This document shows, piece after piece, positions 52,658-63,400 of a stretch of 64,000 nt of DNA. Position 1 is the first letter of the stretch, and each line of letters opens with the position of its first letter. The translations under genes were made by a program, and so were the position numbers. Below the pieces are notes generated by a model that worked only from the letters and a program-made list of their open reading frames with translations, searched no databases and was not told where the DNA came from. Where the stretch lies: the NCBI RefSeq assembly GCF_042683665.1, contig NZ_JBHUOO010000046.1, one strand, 5' to 3'. The DNA is from Leeuwenhoekiella polynyae. GTDB lineage: Bacteria; Bacteroidota; Bacteroidia; Flavobacteriales; Flavobacteriaceae.

Positions 52658-54049
52658 ATGAAAGAAATTAGAACAAAACATATGGGTTTTACCGCTCAGC
52701 TCTTCCTGTTTTTAGCAGTATTTAGCTACGAAGTCCGGGCGCAAAATCCCATTATACAAACCTATTATACGGCAGATCCGGCGCCTATGGTTTATGGCGA
52801 TAGGGTGTATATGTACACCACCCATGATCAGGATACGGCCAGTACTTTTTTTAGGATGTACGACTGGCGCGCCTATTCTACAGATGATATGGTAAACTGG
52901 ACCGACCACGGAAAAATATTTTCTTTGGATGATATTTCTTGGGGAAACGACCGTGCCTGGGCCGCTCAAACTGTTGCTCGCAACGATAAATTCTACCTGT
53001 ATTTCTGCGCGCTTAATGAGCAAAAAAATAAAATGTCTGTAGGTGTTGCGGTTTCAGACAAACCAGAAGGACCTTTCAAAGATGCTTTAGGTACATCGCT
53101 GGTAGATGCCGATTGGGGAGACATTGACCCTACGGTTTTAATTGATGATGATGGAGATGCTTATATGTATTGGGGAAATCCAAAACTTCATTATGTAAAG
53201 CTCAATGAGGATATGATTTCTTATGATAAAGAAGTTGGTGTGGTAGAAGTTGCGGTAACACCCGAAGCTTTTGGTCCCGGAGGAAAACGTAATCCAGAAC
53301 GAGGAGGTTATGTGGAAGGCCCGTGGTTGCACAAGCGCAAGGATTTGTATTACTTATTGTATCCGGCTGGGGGCATTCCCGAGCATTTGGCCTATTCCAC
53401 CAGTAAAAGTCCTGTCGGTCCCTGGAAGTATCAGGACACGATTATGCCGGTCATTCAGGAAGGAGGGGCTTTTACCAATCATCCGGGACTTGTCGAGTTT
53501 AAGGGGCAACCTTATTTATTTTACCACAATGGAGATTTGCCGGGCGGACAGGGCTTCAGAAGATCAGTCTGTGCTGTGGATTTTGAATTTAATGCCGATG
53601 GAAGCATTCCGTTAATGGAACACAGCCGTGAAGGAATCACGAAAGCAGTTAAGAACCTAAATCCGTATCAGCGTGTTGAAGCCGAAACCATCGCCTGGTC
53701 AGAAGGTGCGAAAACCGATCAAAATGATGAGGTGGGAGTCTTTGTAAACCAGATTCACGATGGGGATTATATCAAAGTACGAGCGGTAGATTTTGGAGAA
53801 AAATCTCCAAAGAAATTTTTTGCTCATCTGGCAGGCGGCGTTGCAGGATCAACTATTGAAATTCGACTTGATGGGGTAGACCAGCAGTTAATAGGTACGT
53901 TGGTTGTTCCTGCTTCCGGGAATCGCGAGGTGTACAAAGAAATTTCAACGAAGATAGACGGAGCAAAAGGTGTACACGATCTCTATTTGGTATTCAAAGG
54001 AACGGCTAAAGAAGAATTATTCAACTTTGATTCGTGGTATTTCAAATAA
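52658..54049 (+). CDS. GH43-CBM6 arabinofuranosidase-like enzyme, diverged duplicate
   Basis: 463 aa, signal cleavage near VRAQ. Same arrangement as the gene at 36879: base Asp40 (YTADPAPMVY), DIDPTVL, acid in VEGPWLHKRKD, then a CBM6-like module (ETIAWSEGAKTDQNDEVGVFV to FNFDSWYFK). Differences cluster near the active site: the WAP element of the paralogue reads WAAQTVARND here, and CALNEQ replaces VPITDR. This suggests a change in the arabinose linkage attacked. It follows the second GH97 by 23 bases, so a GH97/GH43 pair occurs at both ends of the operon, in the same order. Confidence 0.86.
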   Translation: MKEIRTKHMGFTAQLFLFLAVFSYEVRAQNPIIQTYYTADPAPMVYGDRVYMYTTHDQDTASTFFRMYDWRAYSTDDMVNWTDHGKIFSLDDISWGNDRAWAAQTVARNDKFYLYFCALNEQKNKMSVGVAVSDKPEGPFKDALGTSLVDADWGDIDPTVLIDDDGDAYMYWGNPKLHYVKLNEDMISYDKEVGVVEVAVTPEAFGPGGKRNPERGGYVEGPWLHKRKDLYYLLYPAGGIPEHLAYSTSKSPVGPWKYQDTIMPVIQEGGAFTNHPGLVEFKGQPYLFYHNGDLPGGQGFRRSVCAVDFEFNADGSIPLMEHSREGITKAVKNLNPYQRVEAETIAWSEGAKTDQNDEVGVFVNQIHDGDYIKVRAVDFGEKSPKKFFAHLAGGVAGSTIEIRLDGVDQQLIGTLVVPASGNREVYKEISTKIDGAKGVHDLYLVFKGTAKEELFNFDSWYFK

Positions 54050-54178
54050 ATCAGTTGATGCGTGTATTGAATTCAGTTGTACTGATTTTTCGAAAAAAAT
54101 GATTGCTATCTAAATTCAGAGCAAACGCATTAACGAGTAATAAATCAACATAAAAACTAAATAATAGCTCTATTAAAC

Positions 54179-56266
54179 ATGAAGAACTTAAAATATACAT
54201 GTTCCAACCTCCTGTATTTTGCTGTATTTCTATTCGCGGTGCAGGGAATGCGAGCGCAAAATTATGTCGCTGAAACAACTGGAACTCATCAGCCTGCGGT
54301 GCATAAAACTAGGGGGAATCCGTATCTGCCACTTTGGGAGCATCTGCCTGATGGTGAGCCCAGGGTTTTTGAAGATCCTGACAATCCCGGAAAATACAGA
54401 GCATACATCATCGGTTCGCATGATGTGCGATACACCAGTTATTGCGGTCCGGATATCAGAATCTGGTCTGCTCCGGCCGAAAATCTTTCGGAGTGGAAGG
54501 ATGAAGGCCCTGTCTTCACCTATCAGGTTGATGGGGAGTGGGATGTGATGTATGCACCGGATTTAGTTGAAGTAAAAGATAAAGACGGTAACAAAACCTA
54601 TTACCTGTACCCGCATAGCCGCGGCTGGAATCGCGAAGCCATGGTGGCCAAAGGAAGCCGCCCTGATGGTCCGTTTACGCCTATTAACCTTACCGCAGAT
54701 GGAAAAAGAACAGTTCCCGGAAGTATCCTGGGCTTTGATCCCGCCATCTATATTGAGTACATTGATGATCCTACTGATCCAGACTACGAAATAGGGTTCA
54801 GGGCCTATGGCTATTGGGGCTTTCAAAAATCTTCTGCTGCACAGCTGGATCAAAATACCATGTATTCCTTAAGACCCGGGACTGAAGTTATTGAGCGCTT
54901 ATTACCAGCCAGCCGCAGATATGGGGTTATTCGGGATCCGGAAGGGACTGAGTTTCCAAAAATCTATGAAGGAGAGGATTTGGGCAGTTTTAATTTCTTT
55001 GAAGCTTCCTCCATTCGTAAAGTTGGAAATAAGTATGTCACGGTCTTTAGCGGTTATTCAGGACCAGATTATGGCGTGGGAAGTTCGAATTCCACCTTGC
55101 GTTATGCAGTGGCAGATTCTCCCTTAGGACCCTGGAGAAGTGGCGGAGTTTTGGTTGATTCGCGGGCACCGGTACTCAACGAGGACGGAACCGCTATTCA
55201 GACGACCTATTCCGGCCACAATACCCACGGAAGTATTGAGCAAATCAACAATCAATGGTATGTTTTTTACCATCGCCCGCCACGCGGTTTTGGCTTTGCT
55301 CGCCAACCTATGGTCTCACCAATATCGGTTTCCTGGGATGAAAAATCAGTAGAAGAAGGGGGCTCCGTTTACCTTCGCGGATACGATCCGTATGCATCAG
55401 ATGAAATTTGGACGGCAAAGGCCTCAGATGATTTGGAATACAAGGGCGCAGAAGTTACTTCAGAAGGATTTCATATTTTCGGGCTCGATCCTTATCAATA
55501 TTATTCTGCCGGGTATGCCTGCTATCTTTCTGATATCGGCATTCAGCAGGACGCATGGGATATCTGGGATAATCATATGCCTATTTCCGGACTGAAAAAT
55601 GGGCACGTCATCGGCTATAAATATTTTGGATTTGGAGGGGTGAAGGAAGACCAAAAAGGCGTAAGTGCCTTTGAAGGAACGGAAGAAGGGAACGAAACCA
55701 TGTTCAACCTGTTCCTGAAACCACAATCAGAAAAATCATTTAAAATTCAAATTTGGTTAGATGGCCCCTGGGATAACCCGACCTGGAACGGAAAGCAAAT
55801 AGGTGAAATTATAGTTCCCGCAAATGCTGAAAACGAGATTACTCAATTTACTGTAGATGTTTCTGAATTTGTAGACAATCTTGATGAGAAGCACGCGATA
55901 TTTCTCAGGATAGAAGGCCCTGAAGCAGAATCGCTCGGTGAGCTTGTAGGGCTTGGTTTTAGTTCAAAGGATAAGCCAATCAATCGTCCAGAGGTTCCTG
56001 AGGTAGTCATTGCTGCAAATGGCAAGAATCTTGATCTACCAAAGACTCCGGTGAGGTCCACTAAGGATAACGGTATTACAGGCTATGATATTTATGAGGC
56101 ACGCTTTAATGCTGAAGGTGCCGCGTCTGCACCGGTAATAACGGTACAATCGGACAACCCGGAAGTAAAAATTGATATTACGCAGGCGTCATCACTTTCA
56201 GAAAAAGCCGTTGTTAAGTTTGACTACAAGGGTATTGTAAAAACCTATCAGGTAGTGTTTGAATAA
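54179..56266 (+). CDS. GH43-like five-bladed propeller enzyme with C-terminal extension
   Basis: 695 aa secreted protein (signal cleavage near MRAQ). Propeller features are present but divergent: LPDGEPRVFEDPDNPGKYRAYIIGSHD with a possible base Asp58, MYAPDLVEV, GFDPAIYIEY and NFFEASSIRKVGNKY for the acid Glu. GHNTHGSIEQINNQWYVFYHR also fits GH43. From about residue 425 there is a beta-rich region resembling a carbohydrate-binding sandwich, and the last 80 residues form another small domain. I cannot assign a subfamily or substrate. A 129-base spacer precedes it, larger than others in the operon, but no terminator is seen. Confidence 0.72.
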   Translation: MKNLKYTCSNLLYFAVFLFAVQGMRAQNYVAETTGTHQPAVHKTRGNPYLPLWEHLPDGEPRVFEDPDNPGKYRAYIIGSHDVRYTSYCGPDIRIWSAPAENLSEWKDEGPVFTYQVDGEWDVMYAPDLVEVKDKDGNKTYYLYPHSRGWNREAMVAKGSRPDGPFTPINLTADGKRTVPGSILGFDPAIYIEYIDDPTDPDYEIGFRAYGYWGFQKSSAAQLDQNTMYSLRPGTEVIERLLPASRRYGVIRDPEGTEFPKIYEGEDLGSFNFFEASSIRKVGNKYVTVFSGYSGPDYGVGSSNSTLRYAVADSPLGPWRSGGVLVDSRAPVLNEDGTAIQTTYSGHNTHGSIEQINNQWYVFYHRPPRGFGFARQPMVSPISVSWDEKSVEEGGSVYLRGYDPYASDEIWTAKASDDLEYKGAEVTSEGFHIFGLDPYQYYSAGYACYLSDIGIQQDAWDIWDNHMPISGLKNGHVIGYKYFGFGGVKEDQKGVSAFEGTEEGNETMFNLFLKPQSEKSFKIQIWLDGPWDNPTWNGKQIGEIIVPANAENEITQFTVDVSEFVDNLDEKHAIFLRIEGPEAESLGELVGLGFSSKDKPINRPEVPEVVIAANGKNLDLPKTPVRSTKDNGITGYDIYEARFNAEGAASAPVITVQSDNPEVKIDITQASSLSEKAVVKFDYKGIVKTYQVVFE

Positions 56267-56313
56267 TCTTTACTCAATTAAATTTTATACACCATAAATT
56301 AAATTCGCATATA

Positions 56314-58047
56314 ATGAAAAAACAAAATTTACTACTCGCGCCGGCACTGGCGCTAATTCTGAGCTTTTCGAGCTTCGATTTTATGACAGAGCGGCCGGAC
56401 CCTCCCAAAAAAGGAGTGCCGGTATTTTCCAACGTTGTTTATGAAGGAAATGATGCTGTTTACAACGAAAATCCATTGGAGGCTAATGAATTTTACAATC
56501 CTATTTTACAGGGTTGCTATCCCGATCCTGCCATAACCCGCAAGGGAGATGATTACTATTTGGTAGCATCGTCATTTGCGATGTTTCCCGGGGTGCCAAT
56601 TTTCCATTCTAAAGATTTGGTGAACTGGAAACAAATTGGTCACGTTTTAGATCGCGTATCACAACTTGATGTGCACGATACCGGGATCAGTCAGGGGGTG
56701 TATGCACCGGGAATTACCTACAATGAAAACAATGATACCTTTTATATGATCACGACTGCATTTGCGGGTGGAGCAGGGAATATCATTGTAAAAACCAAAG
56801 ACCCGATGCAGGGTTGGGGCGAGCCTATAAAAATGGATTTTGACGGGATTGATCCTTCGATCTTTTTTGATGACGATGGTAAAGCCTATGTGGTGCATAA
56901 TGATGCTCCCAACAAAGGGGAAGAATTGTATCAGGGACATCGTGTGATTAAAGTTTGGGAATACGATGTCGAAAAAGACCAGATCATAAAGGGAACCGAT
57001 AAAATCATAGTAAATGGCGGCGTTGATTTAGCCGATAAACCCATTTGGATTGAAGCGCCTCACCTGTATAAGAAAGATGATACGTATTATTTGATGTGTG
57101 CCGAAGGTGGAACCGGAGGCTGGCACAGTGAAGTGATTTTTAGGAGCGATAACCCTAAGGGTCCTTTTGTTCCTGCACCCAGCAATCCTATTTTGACCCA
57201 GCGTTATTTCCCGAAAGACCGAAAAAACAATGTAGACTGGGCTGGTCACGCAGATATTATTGAAGGCCCAAATGGTCAATGGTACGGCGTTTTTCTGGCT
57301 GTACGTCCCAATTCAGCGGGTCAGGTAAATACAGGAAGAGAAACCTTTATTTTACCGGTTGACTGGTCTGGAACCTATCCGGTTTTTGAAAACGGTCTGG
57401 TGCCTATGGAGCCAAAATTAGAGCTTCCGGAAGGTGTTGAAAATAAAACCGGTGAGGATGGTTATTTCCCCAACGGAAACTTCACGTTTGAGGAAGATTT
57501 TAGTGGTGATAAACTGGATTACCGCTGGATCGGTTTGAGAGGTCCGCGTGAAGCATTTATCAAGCAAACCAAGAAAGGGTTGGAAATCGAGCCTTTTGAC
57601 GCTGAAATCACCGAATTGAAGCCTACTTCAACATTATTTCATCGTCAAATGCATAAGACCTTCAGTTTTAAAACTGATTTGACCTACAAACCAAAATCGG
57701 ATGAAGACTTTGCCGGGATTACCGCTTTACAGAATGAGCGTTCTAATTATGCCTTTGGGGTAACCAAGAAAGACAAAGACTATTATATCGTTTTACAACG
57801 CACCGAAAGAGGAAAGTCCAGCATTGTAGCCAGTGAGAAAATTGATCTGGATGACGAAATCTCATTGAAAGTGGAAGGGGACAATGCTGATTATAAATTC
57901 AGCTATGTTATCGACGGAGATACCTATAAAAATCTGGGCGGAACCGTGAGTGGAGATATTCTTTCAACCAATGTAGCCGGAGGTTTTACCGGAGCTATGG
58001 TTGGGTTATATGCGACTTCGGGGAACTCTATCGAGCCAGCTGAATAG
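56314..58047 (+). CDS. GH43 beta-xylosidase/arabinofuranosidase (subfamily 10-like)
   Basis: 577 aa, last gene of the long operon. N-terminal hydrophobic signal (residues 6-22). The propeller starts YNPILQGCYPDPAITRKGDDYY (base Asp71), with FAMFPGVPIFHSKDLVNW, GIDPSIFF as second acidic position and IEAPHLYKKDDTYY as acid. A concanavalin-like C-terminal domain follows from about residue 390 (EEDFSGDKLDYRWIGLRG). This layout fits xylan-active GH43 with the beta-xylosidase C-terminal domain. It differs from the TTG-started copy at 3623 in the catalytic entrance. Confidence 0.88.
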   Translation: MKKQNLLLAPALALILSFSSFDFMTERPDPPKKGVPVFSNVVYEGNDAVYNENPLEANEFYNPILQGCYPDPAITRKGDDYYLVASSFAMFPGVPIFHSKDLVNWKQIGHVLDRVSQLDVHDTGISQGVYAPGITYNENNDTFYMITTAFAGGAGNIIVKTKDPMQGWGEPIKMDFDGIDPSIFFDDDGKAYVVHNDAPNKGEELYQGHRVIKVWEYDVEKDQIIKGTDKIIVNGGVDLADKPIWIEAPHLYKKDDTYYLMCAEGGTGGWHSEVIFRSDNPKGPFVPAPSNPILTQRYFPKDRKNNVDWAGHADIIEGPNGQWYGVFLAVRPNSAGQVNTGRETFILPVDWSGTYPVFENGLVPMEPKLELPEGVENKTGEDGYFPNGNFTFEEDFSGDKLDYRWIGLRGPREAFIKQTKKGLEIEPFDAEITELKPTSTLFHRQMHKTFSFKTDLTYKPKSDEDFAGITALQNERSNYAFGVTKKDKDYYIVLQRTERGKSSIVASEKIDLDDEISLKVEGDNADYKFSYVIDGDTYKNLGGTVSGDILSTNVAGGFTGAMVGLYATSGNSIEPAE

Positions 58048-58067
58048 TTTATTTTGTTTTTAATACT

Positions 58068-58097
58068 AAAAAAGAGGTCAAGGTGGCCTCTTTTTTT
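58068..58097 (+). terminator. Terminator of the 23-kb operon
   Basis: AAAAAAGAGGTC, loop AAGGT, GGCCTCTTTTTTT: a 12-bp stem with one G:T pair and a long T-tract, 20 bases after the final GH43 stop. Confidence 0.88.
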
Positions 58098-58420
58098 ATG
58101 GAGTATTGCCAACTATTTAATTTTACTCAATAGTCTGAGCGCAGCGCATTTTACTGAATAACCTGATTTTAGTCTAAAAACTGCTCTACATACAGGGAGA
58201 CTTCGGTTGGTACTATTTATTTGTCAGTATAGCTGGTTTTAATGCTTATACTTTAAATGTAAATCGATATCAGAAACATACTCGTGATTAAGTACTGCTT
58301 TACTCCAGAGAGTCTCTCGGGTATCTTCTTTTTAAAAGGTATAGGTAGTAAAGCAACACTTGTCTTTAGTCTTTAGTTAATTGATTTAGATTTCCTTTTA
58401 GCTGTAGCCTCTTTTAGGAA

Positions 58421-58460
58421 TAAAAAAACTGCCCAAAAGTTTTTAAGCTTTTGGGCAGTT
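58421..58460 (-). terminator. Terminator of susCD2
   Basis: AACTGCCCAAAAG (58427-58439) pairs with CTTTTGGGCAGTT (58448-58460), a 13-bp stem. Read on the minus strand it is followed by TTTTTTTA, 26 bases after the susD2 stop. Confidence 0.88.
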
Positions 58461-58485
58461 GCTATTTCAAACGCTTAATTTAAAA

Positions 58486-60414
58486 TTAATAGCCTGGGTT
58501 TTGATAGGCATCTTTTTCTGCCTGAGAAACGTCCATTGCATCAAGCTGACCTTGAGGAATTGGTCTCAGATAATGATACGGCTCAATTGTACGGGTAAAA
58601 GTCTGTGGACTGTGGTCTCCATATGCATTGCCTGATATACTATAGCTAGCTGCCACTTCATCCCAAGTTTGAGTACGAACTAAATCATACCAGCGGTAGC
58701 CTTCACCAAAATATTCTCGAGAACGTTCCTCCAGAATATAGTCGATGGTAATCACTGCTGGTGTCTCATTAACCAGTGTAGCACTATTATCTTCTATACG
58801 CTCTTCTTGTTCTCCGTTATCAAAGCGCCACTTACCGGCACGTTCACGAATAACGTTGATTAAATCCCGTGCACTTTTACCACCTTGTGGAGCTGCACCT
58901 TTTACAGCCGCTTCAGCCGCAATAAAATAGAATTCAGAGTACTTTGCAATTGGGAAAGGTCTGGTTAGACCAGCGTTAGGCGAACCTAACCCACCATTAT
59001 TATCTGTTCTATACGTTCCTAATTTCCATAGACCCGGATATACAACACGACTTATACCATTTGGATTGATAACAAAATCTGATCTTCCGGGAAGGGAACC
59101 GGCACCAATAGATGCCTTATTTCCGGAATAATCAACAGCAGGATCATCCTCATCTAAGAAGGTAAGTACAGCCTCACCCGGTCCTACTGGAATATCGTTA
59201 GCATTAGGATATTCAGTAAAATCTGCTGGGGATAGTTTATCTCTGTTGTTACGGTAACTTGTTGTAAACGTAGCATCATATCTGGAGTCGTTATCTTTGT
59301 CTGCAAACGTATTTTTGAATACTTCTATTGGTGGAGCCATACGTGTCCATGGACGACCGTAGCTCTGCGCAGCTTCACGCTGAACGGTTGATACGTTATC
59401 ACTGCTTCTTATAGCAGTATAGTTCCAAGTAGCCATCCAAACAGAAGCATTATCCTGATCACCTGAAATACCAAAACCTAAACTGGCACCATTATAAATT
59501 TCACTTTCTTCGGTATGATCGGCGTAAAGCATCATTTCTGCATGACGATCATTAGGAGCCCAATGCACATCGTAAAAATACTCTAGTAAAGTGTACGGTC
59601 CCGGATTATCAATTGCAGTTGTCGCTATGTTATACGCTTGTTGAAAATAATAGGCTGCATCCTTTCCATCAGGATCTGTACGTGGAGTATCAGGATAGGT
59701 TGGAATATTATTTGGATTTTGCAACCACCAGGCGTAAGTTAAATAGGCTTTGGCTAAATACAAACGAGCAGTATTCTTAGTTGCTGTACCAGTCAAACGA
59801 GGCTGTTCTGGAAGGTTTTGTACAGCCAGTTCCAAATCAGGAAATATAGCTTTAGTATATATTTCTGGGACAGTATTACGAGTAGATCCACGGAAGGTAG
59901 AAGTATTAAATACCAGTTCTCCTGATCCTAAATCTAAAGGAACACCACCATAGGTTTGAACTAATAGAAAATAATCAAAGCCACGAAAGAATCTGGCCTC
60001 GGCCACTAAAGACTCTGCAATACCTACAGCTTCTGCATTTTCAATAATACCATTAGCTGTATTGATTGCTCCAAAACAACTAAACCATGGCCCTGCCGGT
60101 GGCGCCGAACTTGAGATTATAGAACCCACACCAGACAAGTCCATATCTTTAAAGTTACCATCTGCACTTTGCGCATAGGTATATTCATCAGTTCCTGTCT
60201 CAGTTGAGTTATAGTAGTTCCACGCGCCATATAAAAAGCGCAAATGCGTATATAAAGCGGTAATACCACCCTCAACACCATTTTCTGTCTGAAAGAATTC
60301 TGGTGTAAAAACATTTCTGGGGTTTTCCTCTAGAATATCTTCTGAACAAGAAGTAAAACCTACCCCAACAGCAAGAAAAACCAGGAAGGCAATTTTAAAT
60401 TGTATTTGTTTCAT
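58486..60414 (-). CDS. SusD-like glycan-binding lipoprotein (SusD2)
   Basis: 642 aa, longer than SusD1, lipobox FTSC with Cys23. Family features: EARFFRGFDYFLLVQTYGGVPL, NTARLYLAKAYLTYAWW, YSEFYFIAAEAAVKG, INVIRERAGKWR and the C-terminal EERSREYFGEGYRWYDLVRTQTW. The extra length lies mainly in central loops that line the ligand site in this family. It starts 10 bases after susC2. The pair presumably imports a different xylan fragment from pair 1. Confidence 0.95.
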   Translation of the reverse strand: MKQIQFKIAFLVFLAVGVGFTSCSEDILEENPRNVFTPEFFQTENGVEGGITALYTHLRFLYGAWNYYNSTETGTDEYTYAQSADGNFKDMDLSGVGSIISSSAPPAGPWFSCFGAINTANGIIENAEAVGIAESLVAEARFFRGFDYFLLVQTYGGVPLDLGSGELVFNTSTFRGSTRNTVPEIYTKAIFPDLELAVQNLPEQPRLTGTATKNTARLYLAKAYLTYAWWLQNPNNIPTYPDTPRTDPDGKDAAYYFQQAYNIATTAIDNPGPYTLLEYFYDVHWAPNDRHAEMMLYADHTEESEIYNGASLGFGISGDQDNASVWMATWNYTAIRSSDNVSTVQREAAQSYGRPWTRMAPPIEVFKNTFADKDNDSRYDATFTTSYRNNRDKLSPADFTEYPNANDIPVGPGEAVLTFLDEDDPAVDYSGNKASIGAGSLPGRSDFVINPNGISRVVYPGLWKLGTYRTDNNGGLGSPNAGLTRPFPIAKYSEFYFIAAEAAVKGAAPQGGKSARDLINVIRERAGKWRFDNGEQEERIEDNSATLVNETPAVITIDYILEERSREYFGEGYRWYDLVRTQTWDEVAASYSISGNAYGDHSPQTFTRTIEPYHYLRPIPQGQLDAMDVSQAEKDAYQNPGY

Positions 60415-60424
60415 AATTAATTTT

Positions 60425-63400
60425 TTAAAATTTTACATTCAACCCTAGAAGGAAGTTACGTGTAGTAGGTACGTTGGTTCCTATGGTCGCAATTCCTCTC
60501 GAAATGAAACCTGCCGTACCTGTAGCAGAGTTTTGCGCGTTACCAGAACCATCTGATCCTGAGTTTGTTTCAGGATCCATTCCAGATTCTTTATGATAGG
60601 GAGAAAATAAAACAAATGGATTTTGAACGGTTGCATAAAGTCGTAAGCTATTGAGTCCGGCTTTTTCTACAAGAGAAGACTCAAAATTATAGCCAAGTGT
60701 CATCGCACGTATTTTTAAATATGAGCCATCAAAATACCCCATAGTTCTACCATATCGTGGTCCATCACCATCCTGAATTCCTCCCGGTGCAGGATATTTA
60801 GCATCAGTATTTGTTGGGGTCCAGTAATCCACATCAATATTATTTCTTCTTCCGGTAAGTAAATTCAAATAACCAGCAGAAGAATAAAGTGTACTAATTA
60901 AAGTACCACCACTTTGAAAAACACCTACCATATTAAAATCAAAGTTTTTATAGGCTAAGCGCGTATTAAAACCACCTTGAAAGTCAGGAGTTGGATCTAT
61001 GATTTGTCTATCATCAGAATCAATTTGACGCACCGGTGAGCCATCTTCATTGAATTCTCCGGTATATTCTACTTTAATCATACCCACATTACCACCTGGT
61101 TCGTAAGTCTGTAAATACTGGAAATCAGGATCATCTTCATTCCAAAGTCCTATATTTTTATGGTCATAAATTACATTGATGGGGGATCCTACAAACCAAA
61201 GCTGTCCTTCATTTCGGTCCTGACCACTTGCCAAAGAAACAATTTCGTTTCTGTTAGTATACAAGTTGACACCAAAATCCCAGGTAAACCCATCAGGGTT
61301 ATCTAAAATAGTGGCGTTTAAAGCGACTTCAAGACCTTTATTCTCGGTAGCACCTATATTTCCTACAAATGATCCAACACCAGAAGTTGAAGGTAACCCT
61401 ACGCGGTACAAAATATCATTAGTTTTGGTTGTGTAATACTCTACAGTACCCGAGAGGCGGTTATTAAATAAGCCGAAGTCGATACCATAGTTATAGGTTT
61501 CAGAAAATTCCCAGCCTAAATTTGCGTTTGGCAAATCCTGAACAAAATAACCTGTAGCAAAAGTATCACCGAAGTTATAATTACGAACACCAAGATTACC
61601 AAGCGTTGCGTAATTTGCAACTGCCTGATTAGAGGTTTCACCATAACCTGCACGAAGTTTAAGGAGGCTTACCCAATCTACATCTTGCATAAATTTTTCG
61701 TTGGCAACATTCCAACCTAATGAGATTGCAGGATAGGTCACCCACTTATTTCCGGGTGCCAGTCTTGAAGAACCGTCAGCACGTACCGTAGCGGTTAATA
61801 AATACCGATTATCGTACTGGTAAATAGCTCTACCCATTATTGATTCTAGTCCATTTTCACCATAATCGCTTCCATAACCTGTAATATCTTCCAATAATGC
61901 AGAATCCAGATTATAGAATAAAAATTGCTCATTTGGTATGTTTCGGGCATTTAAAAATGAACTTTCTGATTTTGAGTTTTGAACCGAATAGAGACCTACA
62001 ATGTTGACTTTATGCTTGTCTGCAAAAGTTTTATCATAGGTTAATAAATTTTCAATTACATAATCCTGAAATAAGTTGCTGCTGTTTCCTGCGCTATTGG
62101 GTGCAAAAGGATCAATATTAGCAACTCCCTGCCCGTTAAAAAATCCATCACGGCTGGTACGTAGATTTAAACCAATATTAAGTCTGTATTTTAATCCGTC
62201 AACTCCTGGGATACTTACTTCACCGTATAAGTTATTGTACGTACCAAAATCTTTCTGAAGATTCACTCGGCCTTCTCCCAAGCCTTTAAGCGTACTGCGT
62301 GTAGTTACCCAGAAGTCATCAGCAGGCATACTTACCACACGCTTTAGACTTCCATCTTCGTTATAAGGATTAAGAATAGGTGTAGCACTAAGATTTCCAT
62401 AAATCCCGGTTCCGGCGGCATTGGTAACATTCCAATTCATAATTGAGTTAATACCAAAGCGGAAAGCACCTACCTGCTGATCGATCTGTGCTCTTAGCGA
62501 ATAGCGCTGAAAATTTTCCACCGGCAATACTGAAGTTTCTTTAAAGTAACCTCCACCAAAACTGTAGCTTCCATTTTCTGTTCCTCCTGTAACACTAAAG
62601 TCATGATTGGTTTGCAAGCCTGTGCCATAAATCAAACCCTGCCAGTCAGTATTTACATTGGGATCTTCATCTGCACCATAATTCTCATAAATTGGAACCC
62701 CACTTTCTTGTTGTAATGCTGTAGCCTGACGAAGAGCTACAAACTGCGGTCCATTCATCATCGGATATTTTGCAAATACCTCTTTAGTGGCATAATATGT
62801 ATTGTAGCTGAAGGTTGCCTTTTGTCCCTTTTGACCCGATTTTGTGGTAATCAAAACAACTCCGTTTGCTCCTCTTGAACCGTAAATTGCGGTAGCGGAA
62901 GCATCTTTAAGAATATCAATACTCGCTATGTCGTTAATACTAATGTCATTTAGCCCCCCTGAAAAAGGAATACCGTTTAAAACGATTAAAGGGTCATTAC
63001 TTCCTGAAAGTGAACGCACACCACGTATACGTATGGAAGCATTGTCAGCACCGGGTCTGGTACTTGTTGTTGTAATTTGTACCCCAGGAGCACGACCTTG
63101 TAAAGCCTGTTGAAAGTTTGCAACCTGTACTTCTTCAAGCTCATCGCCGTCTAGTGATACTACAGAACCGGTAACCGACTCTTTATTCTGAGTACCGTAA
63201 CCGATAACAACTACTTCACTTAAGGATTGAAGATCATTTTCAAGTACAGTATTTACCTGAGCTCTGTTGTTAACAGGTACCTCTTTTGCCTCATAGCCTA
63301 CAAAGCTAAAGACTAATACACCGTCTCCCGGTACATTATTTAAGGTGTAATTTCCGTCAAAGTCGGTTACTGCACCATTGCTAGTACCTTTTACGATAAC

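Larger units (their letters stand above)
58048..58485. other. Convergent intergenic region with two terminators
   Basis: 438 bases between convergent operons. Hairpin terminators sit at each edge (58068-58097 for the plus operon, 58421-58460 for the minus). The roughly 320 bases between hold no credible gene; I see only AT-rich sequence and a small direct repeat of TCTTTAG near 58365. Confidence 0.6.
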
